Below are positions 26,437 to 34,594 of a stretch of DNA of 64,000 nucleotides, piece after piece (within the stretch, counting starts at the first letter, position 1; every line of letters begins with the position of its first letter). A model generated the notes under the pieces. It saw only the letters and a program-made list of their open reading frames with translations. It made no database searches and was not told the DNA's origin. A program made the position numbers and the translations under genes. This DNA is from Aureivirga sp. CE67 (lineage in GTDB: Bacteria; Bacteroidota; Bacteroidia; Flavobacteriales; Flavobacteriaceae), in assembly GCF_015767245.1 (NCBI RefSeq), contig NZ_JADOTV010000017.1:1-64000 (forward strand), read 5' to 3'.

Positions 26437-27210
26437 ATGATAAATAAAGAACAAATAGAATCGAAATTAACATTAATTGGAGCAGGTCCTGGAGATCCAG
26501 AATTATTTACAATCAAAGGAATGAAAGCATTGGAGAAAGCAGATGTCGTAATGTATGATGCACTTGTAAATAAAGATTTATTGGATTATGCTCCGAATGC
26601 TGTAAAATTTTATGTTGGAAAAAGAAAAGGTTTACATTATTTATCACAAGATCAAATTAATGAGAAAATTGTTGAATTTGCTAGAACTCATAAAAATGTT
26701 GTACGCTTAAAAGGTGGAGATCCATTTGTTTTTGGAAGAGGAACGGAAGAAACGGATTATGCGGAGCAATTTGGAATTGAAACAGAAACTATTTCTGGAA
26801 TTACCTCAGCGATTAGTGTCCCTGCAAGTGTTGGAATTTCTGTAACGAAAAGATATGTTTCTGAAAGCTTTTTTGTGGTTACTGCGACTACTTCAAAGTT
26901 TAAAATGAGTGATGAAATTTATACTGCTACAAAAGTAAATGGAACTGTTGTTATTTTGATGGGAATTCATAAGCTTCCAAAAATTGTTTCGGTTTTTCAA
27001 GAAGAAGGAAAAGGTCAACTTCCTGTTGCTGTGATTCAAGAAGGAACTCGTGAGAATGAAAAATATGGTGTTGGAATTATGGATAATATCGTGGAGATTG
27101 TTGAAGAAAAAGAATTAGGAGCACCAGGAATTATCGTTATTGGAGAAGTGGTTAGAGAAAGTTCGAAGTTGAAGGAATATTATGAATGTTTTTTAGAAAA
27201 TGAAATCTAA
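26437..27210 (+). CDS. cobA: Uroporphyrinogen-III C-methyltransferase
   Basis: A 257-residue SUMT that methylates uroporphyrinogen III at C2 and C7 to give precorrin-2, the branch point to B12 and siroheme. LIGAGPGDPELFTIKG (residues 12-27), RLKGGDPFVFGRG near 90 and GITSAISVPASVGI near 121 are the family hallmarks, and the length fits a stand-alone SUMT without a CysG oxidase domain. It is the last gene of the cluster although it performs the first committed step. A repeat-filled gap of 127 bp separates it from cobN, so it may have its own promoter. It could also feed siroheme synthesis. Confidence 0.93.
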   Translation: MINKEQIESKLTLIGAGPGDPELFTIKGMKALEKADVVMYDALVNKDLLDYAPNAVKFYVGKRKGLHYLSQDQINEKIVEFARTHKNVVRLKGGDPFVFGRGTEETDYAEQFGIETETISGITSAISVPASVGISVTKRYVSESFFVVTATTSKFKMSDEIYTATKVNGTVVILMGIHKLPKIVSVFQEEGKGQLPVAVIQEGTRENEKYGVGIMDNIVEIVEEKELGAPGIIVIGEVVRESSKLKEYYECFLENEI

Positions 27211-27250
27211 AAAAAATACATTATTTATATTTCATTAATTAAATTGCCTC

Positions 27251-27766
27251 ATGAAAAAAATTCTAGAAACCAACCGATTAATTTTAAGAGAATTTTCTGT
27301 TTCGGATGCAGAAAATATGTTTTTACTAAATGAAGATTTAGAAGTATTGAAATTTACAGGAGATATTCCTTTTGATAACATTGAAAAGGCGAAAACATTC
27401 TTGGAAAATTATGATCAATATTCTAAAAATGGTTATGGTCGTTGGGCTGTTGTTTTGAAAGAAAATAATGAATTTATTGGCTGGTGTGGTTTGAAATTTA
27501 ACGAAGAAAACTATACGGATATTGGTTTTCGATTTTTCCAAAAACATTGGAATAAAGGATTTGCTACAGAAGCTGCAAAAGCAACTTTAGATTATGGTTT
27601 TGAAACTTTAAAATTAGATGAAATAATTGGAAGAGTAGCTACAGAAAATTTTGCTTCTATTAAAGTTTTAGAAAAATTAGGAATGCATTTTTGGAAACAC
27701 GATACTTGTAAAGGAATTGAAAATTCTAGGTATTATAAATTGAAAAAAAATGACTATGAAAAATAA
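27251..27766 (+). CDS. GNAT acetyltransferase, RimJ/RimL type
   Basis: A 171-residue acetyltransferase. LETNRLILREFSVSDAENMF at the N terminus is the RimJ/RimL opening (first 24 residues), DIGFRFFQKHWNKGFATEA (around 92-110) is the acetyl-CoA binding region, and ENFASIKVLEKLGM near 137 is the usual C-terminal helix. The family acetylates protein N termini or small molecules; no substrate can be named. It follows cobA by 40 bp and could be cotranscribed with it, but there is no functional link. Confidence 0.82.
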   Translation: MKKILETNRLILREFSVSDAENMFLLNEDLEVLKFTGDIPFDNIEKAKTFLENYDQYSKNGYGRWAVVLKENNEFIGWCGLKFNEENYTDIGFRFFQKHWNKGFATEAAKATLDYGFETLKLDEIIGRVATENFASIKVLEKLGMHFWKHDTCKGIENSRYYKLKKNDYEK

Positions 27767-27864
27767 ATTATACATTATTGGAATTATTTTTTACTCAGGA
27801 TTTCATTAATTATTTTCAACTTTCTGAATCTTTTTCTAAATTTAAATAACTAAAATTCAAAGTC

Positions 27865-28617
27865 ATGAAAAATAAAGATTCTAAAGAACCTGTTTACAAC
27901 GAAATTGCATCTTCTTATGCAGAATCGAAGAAATTGTTGTATAGAAAAATGATTGAAGAATATAATTTATTCAAAATTGCTGGAGATATTTCTGGAAAAG
28001 AAATTTTGGATTTGGCTTGTGGTGATGGTTATTATTCTAGAAAATTGATGGAACATGGAGCAAAAGCAGTTCTTGGAATTGATGTTTCAGATGAAATGAT
28101 CAAACTTGCAGAAAAACAAGAGGAAGAAAAACCACAAGGTTGTTGTTATATGGTTCGTGATGTATTGACTTTGGAAAAAGTAAAAGAATTTGATTTGGTA
28201 AACGCTGTTTATCTTCTAAACTATGCAAAATCAAAAGAAGAACTTCTGGAAATGTTACATGCAATTTCTTCTAATTTAAAATCTGGAGGAAGAATTTTTG
28301 GTTATAATTTTAGTCCTTTTTATCGTTTTACTTATTTTGAAGAAACTAAAAAATATGGTTTTACCGTAAATCAATATGAAAGTAGAAAAGAAGGTGATCC
28401 GATTTTTCAAACACTTTATAATGAAGACGGAACAGAATGTGGTTTTGATACGAGATATTTAAATCCTTCTACTTATGATATTTGTTTTGAAGAAGCTGGA
28501 TTTACGAATTTCAATTGGCAATTTACCACTATGGAAGATTCTCAATTTCGAAATCCATTTTGGAAAGAATTCCTTTGCGACCCGCCTGTGATTGGATTTT
28601 CTGCAACAAAAAAGTAA
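27865..28617 (+). CDS. Class I SAM-dependent methyltransferase
   Basis: A 250-residue methyltransferase with the SAM motif ILDLACGDGYYSRKL near residues 47-61, the acidic ribose-binding residue in GIDVSDEMIKLA (D at about 73) and FDLVNAVYLLNYA near 110. The fold is secure, the substrate unknown. The best guess is a small-molecule or ubiquinone-type (UbiE/COQ5-like) methylase. The gene sits alone between the B12 cluster and the tetR unit. No terminator is evident before tetR; a promoter element for tetR begins about 38 bp after its stop. Confidence 0.8.
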   Translation: MKNKDSKEPVYNEIASSYAESKKLLYRKMIEEYNLFKIAGDISGKEILDLACGDGYYSRKLMEHGAKAVLGIDVSDEMIKLAEKQEEEKPQGCCYMVRDVLTLEKVKEFDLVNAVYLLNYAKSKEELLEMLHAISSNLKSGGRIFGYNFSPFYRFTYFEETKKYGFTVNQYESRKEGDPIFQTLYNEDGTECGFDTRYLNPSTYDICFEEAGFTNFNWQFTTMEDSQFRNPFWKEFLCDPPVIGFSATKK

Positions 28618-28654
28618 AACTTTGACAGTTAAGCATATGTTAAATTCTCAAAAA

Positions 28655-28662
28655 TATTTTTG
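28655..28662 (+). promoter_or_regulatory. -7 promoter element of tetR
   Basis: TATTTTTG matches TAnnTTTG exactly and ends directly where the putative operator begins, so a bound repressor would cover the start of transcription. No well-spaced TTG is seen upstream. Confidence 0.5.
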
Positions 28663-28680
28663 TATTTGGACGACTGTCTA
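28663..28680 (+). promoter_or_regulatory. TetR operator-like site upstream of tetR
   Basis: TATTTGGACGACTGTCTA matches the reverse complement of 29294-29311 at 16 of 18 positions. It contains a GAC..GTC imperfect inverted repeat, lies 12 bp before the tetR start and next to a -7 element. Autoregulation is the natural reading. Confidence 0.7.
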
Positions 28681-28692
28681 TAGATTTGCAAC

Positions 28693-29268
28693 ATGGAATT
28701 GAAACAAGAACTATTAGAAATCGGATTGGAATTATTTTCTACAAAATCTTATCATGCAACAGGTATTCGAGAAATCACCAAAAAAGCAGGTGTTCCAACA
28801 GGTTCCTTTCACTATCATTTCAAAAACAAAGAAGACTTTGCTCTTTCTATTTTAGATTATTTTTTTACAAACAAACTAGAAAGAGAAACTAAAATCGTAA
28901 CTAATTCTTCTTTGAATTCTAAAGAAAAACTGATAGAACTTTTTGAAATAATGATTCAATATCATACAGAAAACTCACAAGGTCCAATTGGTTTTAATGG
29001 TTGTATTATTGGAAATTTAGGACAAGAATTATGTAACCAAAGTACTCCTATTTCTGAAAAAATAAATTCCATTTATGAATCTATAACAGAAACTATCACA
29101 AATTTGTTGGAAGCAGGACAAAAAGATGCATCTGTAAATTCTAAAATTTCTTCAGAAAATCTGGCTCGCTTTATTTTTGACGCATATGAAGGAGCTTTAT
29201 TAAGAAGAAAAATAGAAAAAACAGATGCTGCCACAGCAAATTTTATCAAAATACTTAAAGAACTCTAA
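28693..29268 (+). CDS. TetR/AcrR family transcriptional repressor
   Basis: A 191-residue TetR-type protein. The N-terminal helix-turn-helix covers about residues 8-52, with GIREITKKAGVPTGSFHYHF (about 25-44) as the recognition part and KNKEDF as the next helix start. The C-terminal ligand domain is helical and resembles the AcrR/YxaF group, with a conserved GCIIGNLGQEL segment near residue 101. Near-identical inverted operator-like sites flank the gene, one before it and one before the DJ-1 gene, which points to self-repression and control of the DJ-1/nitroreductase unit. The inducer is probably an electrophilic or nitro compound, an inference from neighbours. Confidence 0.88.
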   Translation: MELKQELLEIGLELFSTKSYHATGIREITKKAGVPTGSFHYHFKNKEDFALSILDYFFTNKLERETKIVTNSSLNSKEKLIELFEIMIQYHTENSQGPIGFNGCIIGNLGQELCNQSTPISEKINSIYESITETITNLLEAGQKDASVNSKISSENLARFIFDAYEGALLRRKIEKTDAATANFIKILKEL

Positions 29269-29282
29269 TTAGAGTTTTTTTT
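29261..29282 (+). terminator. Terminator overlapping the tetR stop codon
   Basis: AACTCTAATTAGAGTT is a perfect 16-bp palindrome followed by a T run. The TAA stop lies inside the stem. It separates tetR transcription from the DJ-1 gene. Confidence 0.75.
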
Positions 29283-29293
29283 AAAACAAATAC

Positions 29294-29311
29294 TAGACGG
29301 ACGTCCAAATA
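29294..29311 (-). promoter_or_regulatory. TetR operator-like site upstream of the DJ-1 gene
   Basis: On the minus strand this reads TATTTGGACGTCCGTCTA, the near-copy of the site before tetR in the opposite orientation. It lies 36 bp before the DJ-1 start. Confidence 0.7.
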
Positions 29312-29347
29312 ATAAAAAATAAATAAGAAACCTCAAATACAATTATC

Positions 29348-30115
29348 ATGTTTAAAAACATCAAAATAATACCTATAATAATCTTTTTATTTCTAGGATT
29401 CGCAAATTCTGAAGCGCAAACTAAAGATAATTCTAAAAAAGTTTTATTTGTTTTAACAAGTCACGATGCGTTAGGAAATACAGGATACAAGACAGGATTC
29501 TGGCTAGAAGAATTTGCAACACCATATTACCTTTTAAAAGATGCAGGAATTGAAATTACAATTGCATCTCCGAAAGGAGGACAACCTCCGATAGATCCTA
29601 AAAGTTTGAGCGCAGATTTTGCAACGGAATCTACAAAGAGATATGATTCAGATAAGAATTTACATGAAATATTAAAAAATACATTAAAGCTTAAAGATAT
29701 CGATGCTAAAAAGTATGATGCTATTTTTTATCCTGGTGGACATGGACCTCTTTGGGATTTAGCAAATGATGCGACTTCTATTTCTTTGATTGAATCTTTT
29801 TATGCAAATAAAAAGCCTGTAGCTACAGTGTGTCATGGACCTGCTATTTTAAAAAATACTAAAACAAAAAATGGACAATATATTGTTGACGGTAAAAAGG
29901 TAACAGGATTTTCAAATACAGAAGAAGCTGCAGTTCAGCTTACGGAAGTAGTACCATTCTTACTTGAAGATATGTTAAAAGAAAATGGAGGAATTTATTC
30001 TAAAGGAAAAGATTGGATGCCATATGCAATAGAAGATGGTTTATTAATCACTGGTCAAAACCCTTCATCTTCTGAAAAAGTAGCAAAATTATTATTATTA
30101 AAATTAACAAAATAA
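29348..30115 (+). CDS. Exported DJ-1/PfpI (Hsp31-like) family protein
   Basis: A 255-residue DJ-1/PfpI protein with a signal peptide (about 1-24, cleavage after SEAQ). The nucleophile elbow VCHGPA holds Cys162, and FYPGGHGPLWDL near residue 127 is typical of the Hsp31/glyoxalase-III-like branch, which converts methylglyoxal or protects from electrophiles. The signal peptide would place it in the periplasm, which is less common for the family. It lies behind a TetR operator-like site and before a nitroreductase, so a stress-response unit against reactive small molecules is likely. The exact activity cannot be told from sequence. Confidence 0.87.
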   Translation: MFKNIKIIPIIIFLFLGFANSEAQTKDNSKKVLFVLTSHDALGNTGYKTGFWLEEFATPYYLLKDAGIEITIASPKGGQPPIDPKSLSADFATESTKRYDSDKNLHEILKNTLKLKDIDAKKYDAIFYPGGHGPLWDLANDATSISLIESFYANKKPVATVCHGPAILKNTKTKNGQYIVDGKKVTGFSNTEEAAVQLTEVVPFLLEDMLKENGGIYSKGKDWMPYAIEDGLLITGQNPSSSEKVAKLLLLKLTK

Positions 30116-30156
30116 AAATCGACTATTTGATATAGTTGACAATAAAATACATAAAA

Positions 30157-30792
30157 ATGAAAGAAGATTTTTTAAATAAACTAAGAGAACGTTATGCTTG
30201 TAAGGCAATGAACGGAGAGAAAATTGAAGAAGAAGTTGTAGAAAGAATTTTAGAAGCTGCACGTTTAGCTCCTACTTCAAGTGGTTTACAACCTTTTGAG
30301 ATTTTTGTAATTACAGATCAGGAAGTGAAAGAAAAAATCAGACCTGTATCTTGGAATCAATCTCAAATTACGGATTGTTCTCATTTATTAGTTTTCGCTG
30401 CTTGGGATACTTATACGGAAGATCGAATCAATTATATGTTTGATTTGACAAACGAAATTCGTGGATTTAAAAACGAAGGATGGGAAAACTATCGTCAGCA
30501 ATTATTAGCTGTTTACCCAAATCAAGATGCGAATGAAAACTTTCATCATGCTGCTAAACAAGCTTACATTGCAATGATGGCTGCAATCACACAAGCAACT
30601 TATGAAGGTGTTGATAGTGTTCCAGTAGAAGGATTTACTCCAAATGATGTAGATGAAATTTTAGGTCTTAAAGAAAAAGGACTAAGAAGTGCTGTGATGC
30701 TTCCTTTAGGATATAAAGATGCAGACAACGATTGGTTAGTAAACTTGAAAAAAGTAAGAAAACCAATGGATAAATTGGTTACAAGAATATAA
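30157..30792 (+). CDS. Nitroreductase family protein (NfsB-like)
   Basis: A 211-residue FMN-dependent NAD(P)H nitroreductase. RYACKAMNGEKI near residue 9 corresponds to the RRSxR phosphate-binding region, APTSSGLQPFEIF (about 38-50) to the FMN-side loop, and GLRSAVMLPLGY (about 180-191) to the C-terminal flavin contact. A TTG at 30136 would add seven residues, but ATG 30157 fits the family start. It follows the DJ-1 gene by 41 bp and is probably in the same TetR-controlled unit. Members reduce nitroaromatics and quinones; the physiological substrate is not known. Confidence 0.88.
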   Translation: MKEDFLNKLRERYACKAMNGEKIEEEVVERILEAARLAPTSSGLQPFEIFVITDQEVKEKIRPVSWNQSQITDCSHLLVFAAWDTYTEDRINYMFDLTNEIRGFKNEGWENYRQQLLAVYPNQDANENFHHAAKQAYIAMMAAITQATYEGVDSVPVEGFTPNDVDEILGLKEKGLRSAVMLPLGYKDADNDWLVNLKKVRKPMDKLVTRI

Positions 30793-30799
30793 TTTTAGA

Positions 30800-30836
30800 A
30801 AACTCATGAGCGAAAGTTCATGAGTTTTTTGTTTTT
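30800..30836 (+). terminator. Terminator after the nitroreductase gene
   Basis: AAACTCATGA at 30800-30809 pairs with TCATGAGTTT at 30818-30827 and is followed by a T-rich tract. It lies between two convergent genes and may stop both directions. Confidence 0.8.
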
Positions 30837-30837
30837 A

Positions 30838-33198
30838 TTATTTCAATCGCTCCCCTTCTATTTTTTTGTTATAAATCTTTTTTACTTTTTTCTTCCCAAA
30901 ATCATATCGTAGATTGATGTATGCTGTTTTATAATAATTTTTCTTTTTATAAAATGAATATGTGCCTCTGTCTTCCTTCAAAATAAGGTCTTCTCTTGCC
31001 AAATCATAAGCTCCGATGTTTACACTAAAATTATTGAAAGTTCTACTCAGCGTAACTTTTAAAGAATGTAAAGCATTTCTTTCTCCAAAAATATTAGTAC
31101 TTGTAGATGTAAAACCATAATCACAACTGAATTGTAAATCATTTTTCTTAGATAGATTTACGAAGTTTCTCAGATTAAATGTGAAGTTTTTATTTTCATA
31201 ATCTAAATTAATTCCATTATAGGCACCATTGGTATTATCATAAGTAAATTCAGTTGTAGTAGAAACATTCCAATTTCCATGAAAAAAAGTATTTGAATAC
31301 ATAAAACCTAAATAATAAGAATTGGAATTTCCGTAATTATCTGTCAGAATTTCGATATCGTTATTTGGTAAAACAACATCAAAATCATTGAATAAATCTT
31401 GGTCATGGATATATTCAAAATCAAAACTAAAATCATCAAAAAAGGTATAGTTCAACAAAGCTTCATAAGACAAAATTGGTTTTAAATTCGGATTACTAAT
31501 TCGATAAGAATTTGGTGAAGTATATTCCAAAAAAGGATTCAAATTTCTATAAGGAGCTCGCATAATATTTGAAACTAAATCTAGCGTAAATTCATGATTA
31601 TCTGAAGGATCATAAAGTAAAAACAAACTTGGAAACAAATATGTATTTTCAATATTTACTTCATTTTTTACCGTTTCTGTTTCACCTTCTGAAGAAAAAT
31701 GTTCTAATCTTAAACCGAAACCTCCTTCTATTTTTTTAGAAATTACTGTTTCGTAACTTGCATATGCTGAAATCGTATATTCTTTATAGTCAAATTTATT
31801 CGATTGCTTTGGATCTGAAACATAGATAGGATTTTCAAAGTTTCCGAAGAAAAAATCGTTATTAATTTTACTGTAATTCCCTAAAACTCCATATTTCAAA
31901 ATCGCATCATTTTGGAATACTTTGTTATAATCTGTCTTGAAGTTTAAAATAGAAATTTCAATCGCTGGATTTTGAATAAACGAATCAAAAACATCCGATG
32001 CATAATTAAAATTGTTATATGATTTTTCATCTTCTTTTTTATAAAAACTAGAAAAATCAATTCGCAAATTACTTCCTAATGTATCTGTTTTTTTATAATA
32101 ATTTAAATTTCCGAAAAGTTGTAAAAAATTCGGATTTTCTCGTAAAATTTCACTCGTAGAGACAGAATCAATTGCAATTTCATTTACATTTCTAAAAATA
32201 TTTTCTGTGTGATTTTTAGAGTTTTTATCTGAAAAAACAGCATTGAACTGCACTCCTATTTGCTCTTCTTTCGAAAATTGATATTCAAAATTTAAATAAG
32301 GATTAATTCTCTTTTCTTTATTTATTTCTGAGTTTAAAATTTCAGTTTCTAGATTTGCTTCATAATTCTTATAACTATTTATCGCATCCAACCTCGATTT
32401 TGAATTTCTTAATGCAACACCTGAAGTCAGATAAATTTTATTTTTAGCATAAGACAAAAAACTACGAAATTGCTGTGAATTATAGAAAGACTGATAAGAA
32501 CTCAAACTAACAGAACCTTTTAAACCTTCATAATCTTTTCCTTTCAAAATCACATTTATAATTCCATTTTTATTAGAAGCACTATACTCACTTCCAGGAT
32601 TTTTAATGATTTCAATTCTTTTAATTTCAGAAGCCGGAATAGATTTTATCATGTTTAAAGCCACATCATTTGAGCCAACATTTTTTCCATTTATCAGAAT
32701 TGTAGCATCTCCTCTATTTCTAATTTTCAGACTAGAATTATTGTGTGAAGTTTCTAAAATTGGAACTGTATTTAAAAATTCAAAAGTGGATTTATTTTTT
32801 GAAAATTTAGAAGCAGAAATATTAGTCAACACATATTTTCCTAGTTTTTTTTTCAATTTTGGTTTCGAAGTAATATCTACTGCTTCTAGATTTATCTCTG
32901 ATTTTAATTGAAGCTTTTTTAAATCCAAATTCGAATCGATTAACAATTCTTGCTCATGGATTTTCTCTGAAAAATAAAATATCGTCAGTTGATATTTTCC
33001 TTTTTTTAAATTTTCTAGTTCAAAAAAACCTTCAAAATCTGAGATGGTATTTTTTAATTCTCCAGTATTTTGATGTTTTAAAACTACCTCAGCATAATCC
33101 ATCGGATTTCCTTGACTGTTCTCAATATTTCCAGAAATTCTATATTGAGAAAAAGTAAAAACTGGAATAAAAAACAAGAAATAATAGAAGTTTTTCAT
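30838..33198 (-). CDS. Outer-membrane beta-barrel receptor with regulatory N-domain
   Basis: A 786-residue outer-membrane protein with a signal peptide (about 1-18), a carboxypeptidase-regulatory-like domain (about 19-100), a TonB-plug-like region (about 110-220, with ILINGKNVG and IEIIKNPGSEYSASNKNGIIN) and a large beta-barrel of the OMP_b-brl_3 type that ends in a basic tail. Members are TonB-dependent-receptor relatives in Bacteroidota, often of unknown substrate. It starts 3 bp after the stop of the small gene at 33202, so it is transcribed with it and the signal-peptidase-like gene. The KKKVKKIYNKK tail after the last barrel strand is unusual. Confidence 0.85.
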   Translation of the reverse strand: MKNFYYFLFFIPVFTFSQYRISGNIENSQGNPMDYAEVVLKHQNTGELKNTISDFEGFFELENLKKGKYQLTIFYFSEKIHEQELLIDSNLDLKKLQLKSEINLEAVDITSKPKLKKKLGKYVLTNISASKFSKNKSTFEFLNTVPILETSHNNSSLKIRNRGDATILINGKNVGSNDVALNMIKSIPASEIKRIEIIKNPGSEYSASNKNGIINVILKGKDYEGLKGSVSLSSYQSFYNSQQFRSFLSYAKNKIYLTSGVALRNSKSRLDAINSYKNYEANLETEILNSEINKEKRINPYLNFEYQFSKEEQIGVQFNAVFSDKNSKNHTENIFRNVNEIAIDSVSTSEILRENPNFLQLFGNLNYYKKTDTLGSNLRIDFSSFYKKEDEKSYNNFNYASDVFDSFIQNPAIEISILNFKTDYNKVFQNDAILKYGVLGNYSKINNDFFFGNFENPIYVSDPKQSNKFDYKEYTISAYASYETVISKKIEGGFGLRLEHFSSEGETETVKNEVNIENTYLFPSLFLLYDPSDNHEFTLDLVSNIMRAPYRNLNPFLEYTSPNSYRISNPNLKPILSYEALLNYTFFDDFSFDFEYIHDQDLFNDFDVVLPNNDIEILTDNYGNSNSYYLGFMYSNTFFHGNWNVSTTTEFTYDNTNGAYNGINLDYENKNFTFNLRNFVNLSKKNDLQFSCDYGFTSTSTNIFGERNALHSLKVTLSRTFNNFSVNIGAYDLAREDLILKEDRGTYSFYKKKNYYKTAYINLRYDFGKKKVKKIYNKKIEGERLK

Positions 33199-33201
33199 CT
33201 T

Positions 33202-33615
33202 TTAATCAGGAATATCAGTTTCTAAAATTTCATTGTTTTTATAAGCCAGAATAGTCGTTCCGAAATCATGTTCATAAGAAAAAGATGTTTCTTTTAAATC
33301 TAAATCCTCAGAAAAAACCAATTGATCAAACTCTTTTATATTTTTTAAAACTTCTTCCGGATTTTCTTTAGAGAAATATCCAGGACCAAAACCTGTAAGC
33401 TCAGCACTGAAATTTAATCCAGTCTCAGAATCTTGAATATAAAAAGCATACCCTTCTTCCGTTACATCTGGCTCAAAACCAAGAAAACTAAATAATCGAA
33501 CAAAAAATTCTGCTCTAATTTTCGGAATCGCAATATTTTTTGATTCTATTCTATCTCCTGTACTCTTTCTTTTATTCTCAATAAATCTTTGTTGCATTTT
33601 TTTATTTTTTGGCAA
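33202..33615 (-). CDS. Hypothetical cytoplasmic protein
   Basis: A 137-residue protein with no signal peptide or membrane segment. The N terminus is very basic (KNKKMQQRFIENKRKSTGDR), the rest acidic with short beta-strand patterns (YAFYIQDSETGLNFSAEL near residue 57). I do not recognise a family. The gene lies 9 bp after the signal-peptidase-like gene and just before the receptor gene, so the three form an operon. Start at ATG 33615 is the only convincing one. Confidence 0.65.
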   Translation of the reverse strand: MPKNKKMQQRFIENKRKSTGDRIESKNIAIPKIRAEFFVRLFSFLGFEPDVTEEGYAFYIQDSETGLNFSAELTGFGPGYFSKENPEEVLKNIKEFDQLVFSEDLDLKETSFSYEHDFGTTILAYKNNEILETDIPD

Positions 33616-33624
33616 CTAAATTTA

Positions 33625-34314
33625 TTAATAATTAATTATAGTACCAATTATATCTTTTTCATCAACAAAACCAAAAAACCTAGAATCAAGAGCGTTATGT
33701 CTATTATCTCCTAGAACAAAATATTTTCCTTGAGGAATTTTTAATGGACCAAAATTATCTATATTCCAATTTTCACCATAAACCTTTTTAATTTCAGAAT
33801 CTACAGCTCCTTTTTTAGACATTCGGATATAAGATTCTAAATTATTTTCTTGAGCAAAATTTTTATCCAAAGAAATAGTTGTTTTATCATCACTATTTCT
33901 AAACTTCTCTGTAATATTTGAAAAATCATGTTTTTTTGAAAGCTCTTCAAATTTTTCATTATCTAAAATATAGAAATGTTGAAGATTTAAATTTTCATCA
34001 AAATTCTTCCCATTGACAAAAAGTTCTCCAGCTTTAATTTCAAGAATATCTCCTTCTTTTGCTACCATTCTATAAATTACATGAATTTCACCCAATCCCA
34101 TAATTTCGTCAACTCTTTTGAAAGAAATAAAATCGCCTCTATCATATGAAACTAGATTAGAAACTAATATTTTCGAATTAATTTTAATTGTAGGCATACT
34201 CGATGAAGTTGGTACAGTATAAACTCTTAAAACAGCAGTGCTATGTAATATTTGATAAAAAATCAAAAGTCCACCTAAAACAATTCCAATCCTAACAAGT
34301 AATTTTTTGTTCAT
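33625..34314 (-). CDS. S26-family signal peptidase-like protein with altered catalytic region
   Basis: A 229-residue membrane protein with one N-terminal hydrophobic segment (about 7-28) and the S26 fold boxes. SSSMPTI (about 37-43) is the box that holds the serine nucleophile, S38 by alignment to the S-M-x-P-T pattern. [14 protein letters not shown] (about 203-216) is the C-terminal conserved box. The middle box, normally with the catalytic lysine before RxVGxxGD, reads YRMVAKEGD here. Tyr stands where Lys is expected and a Lys is three residues later. It may use the shifted Lys or be a divergent or specialised member. Likely substrates include the products of its own operon, but that is inference. 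Confidence 0.78.
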   Translation of the reverse strand: MNKKLLVRIGIVLGGLLIFYQILHSTAVLRVYTVPTSSSMPTIKINSKILVSNLVSYDRGDFISFKRVDEIMGLGEIHVIYRMVAKEGDILEIKAGELFVNGKNFDENLNLQHFYILDNEKFEELSKKHDFSNITEKFRNSDDKTTISLDKNFAQENNLESYIRMSKKGAVDSEIKKVYGENWNIDNFGPLKIPQGKYFVLGDNRHNALDSRFFGFVDEKDIIGTIINY

Positions 34315-34339
34315 TTTTTTATTTTTAATTTATTTCGGT

Positions 34340-34347
34340 CAAATGTA
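34340..34347 (-). promoter_or_regulatory. -7 promoter element of the signal peptidase operon
   Basis: The minus strand reads TACATTTG, an exact TAnnTTTG match, 26 bp before the 34314 start. A matching TTG is not evident at the normal distance. The gap 34315-34594 between the divergent genes is otherwise AT-rich with no gene. Confidence 0.45.
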
Positions 34348-34594
34348 TAAATTTTGTATTTATATAAATTTTAAACCACTTCATTTTCTTTAACAATCGA
34401 ATCTCTACCGAAAACTTTTACAAATATACTTTTTAATAATTTTTAATTACATTTATTAACTTTAAATCATTTTTTTAACACATTACGTATAAATACTTAT
34501 TTTTTTAACATTTTTTTCAATATATTTAAACTCTTTAAAAAAATTAAATGAAAATAACTTTTCGAGTATAAATATTATATCATAAACAAAAAAT

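Noticed and set aside
27757-27810. Short frame beginning MKNKLYIIGIIFYSGF overlapping the GNAT stop
   Set aside because: Only 17 codons. It resembles the start of a signal peptide and could be a leftover of a deleted gene, but nothing downstream supports it.
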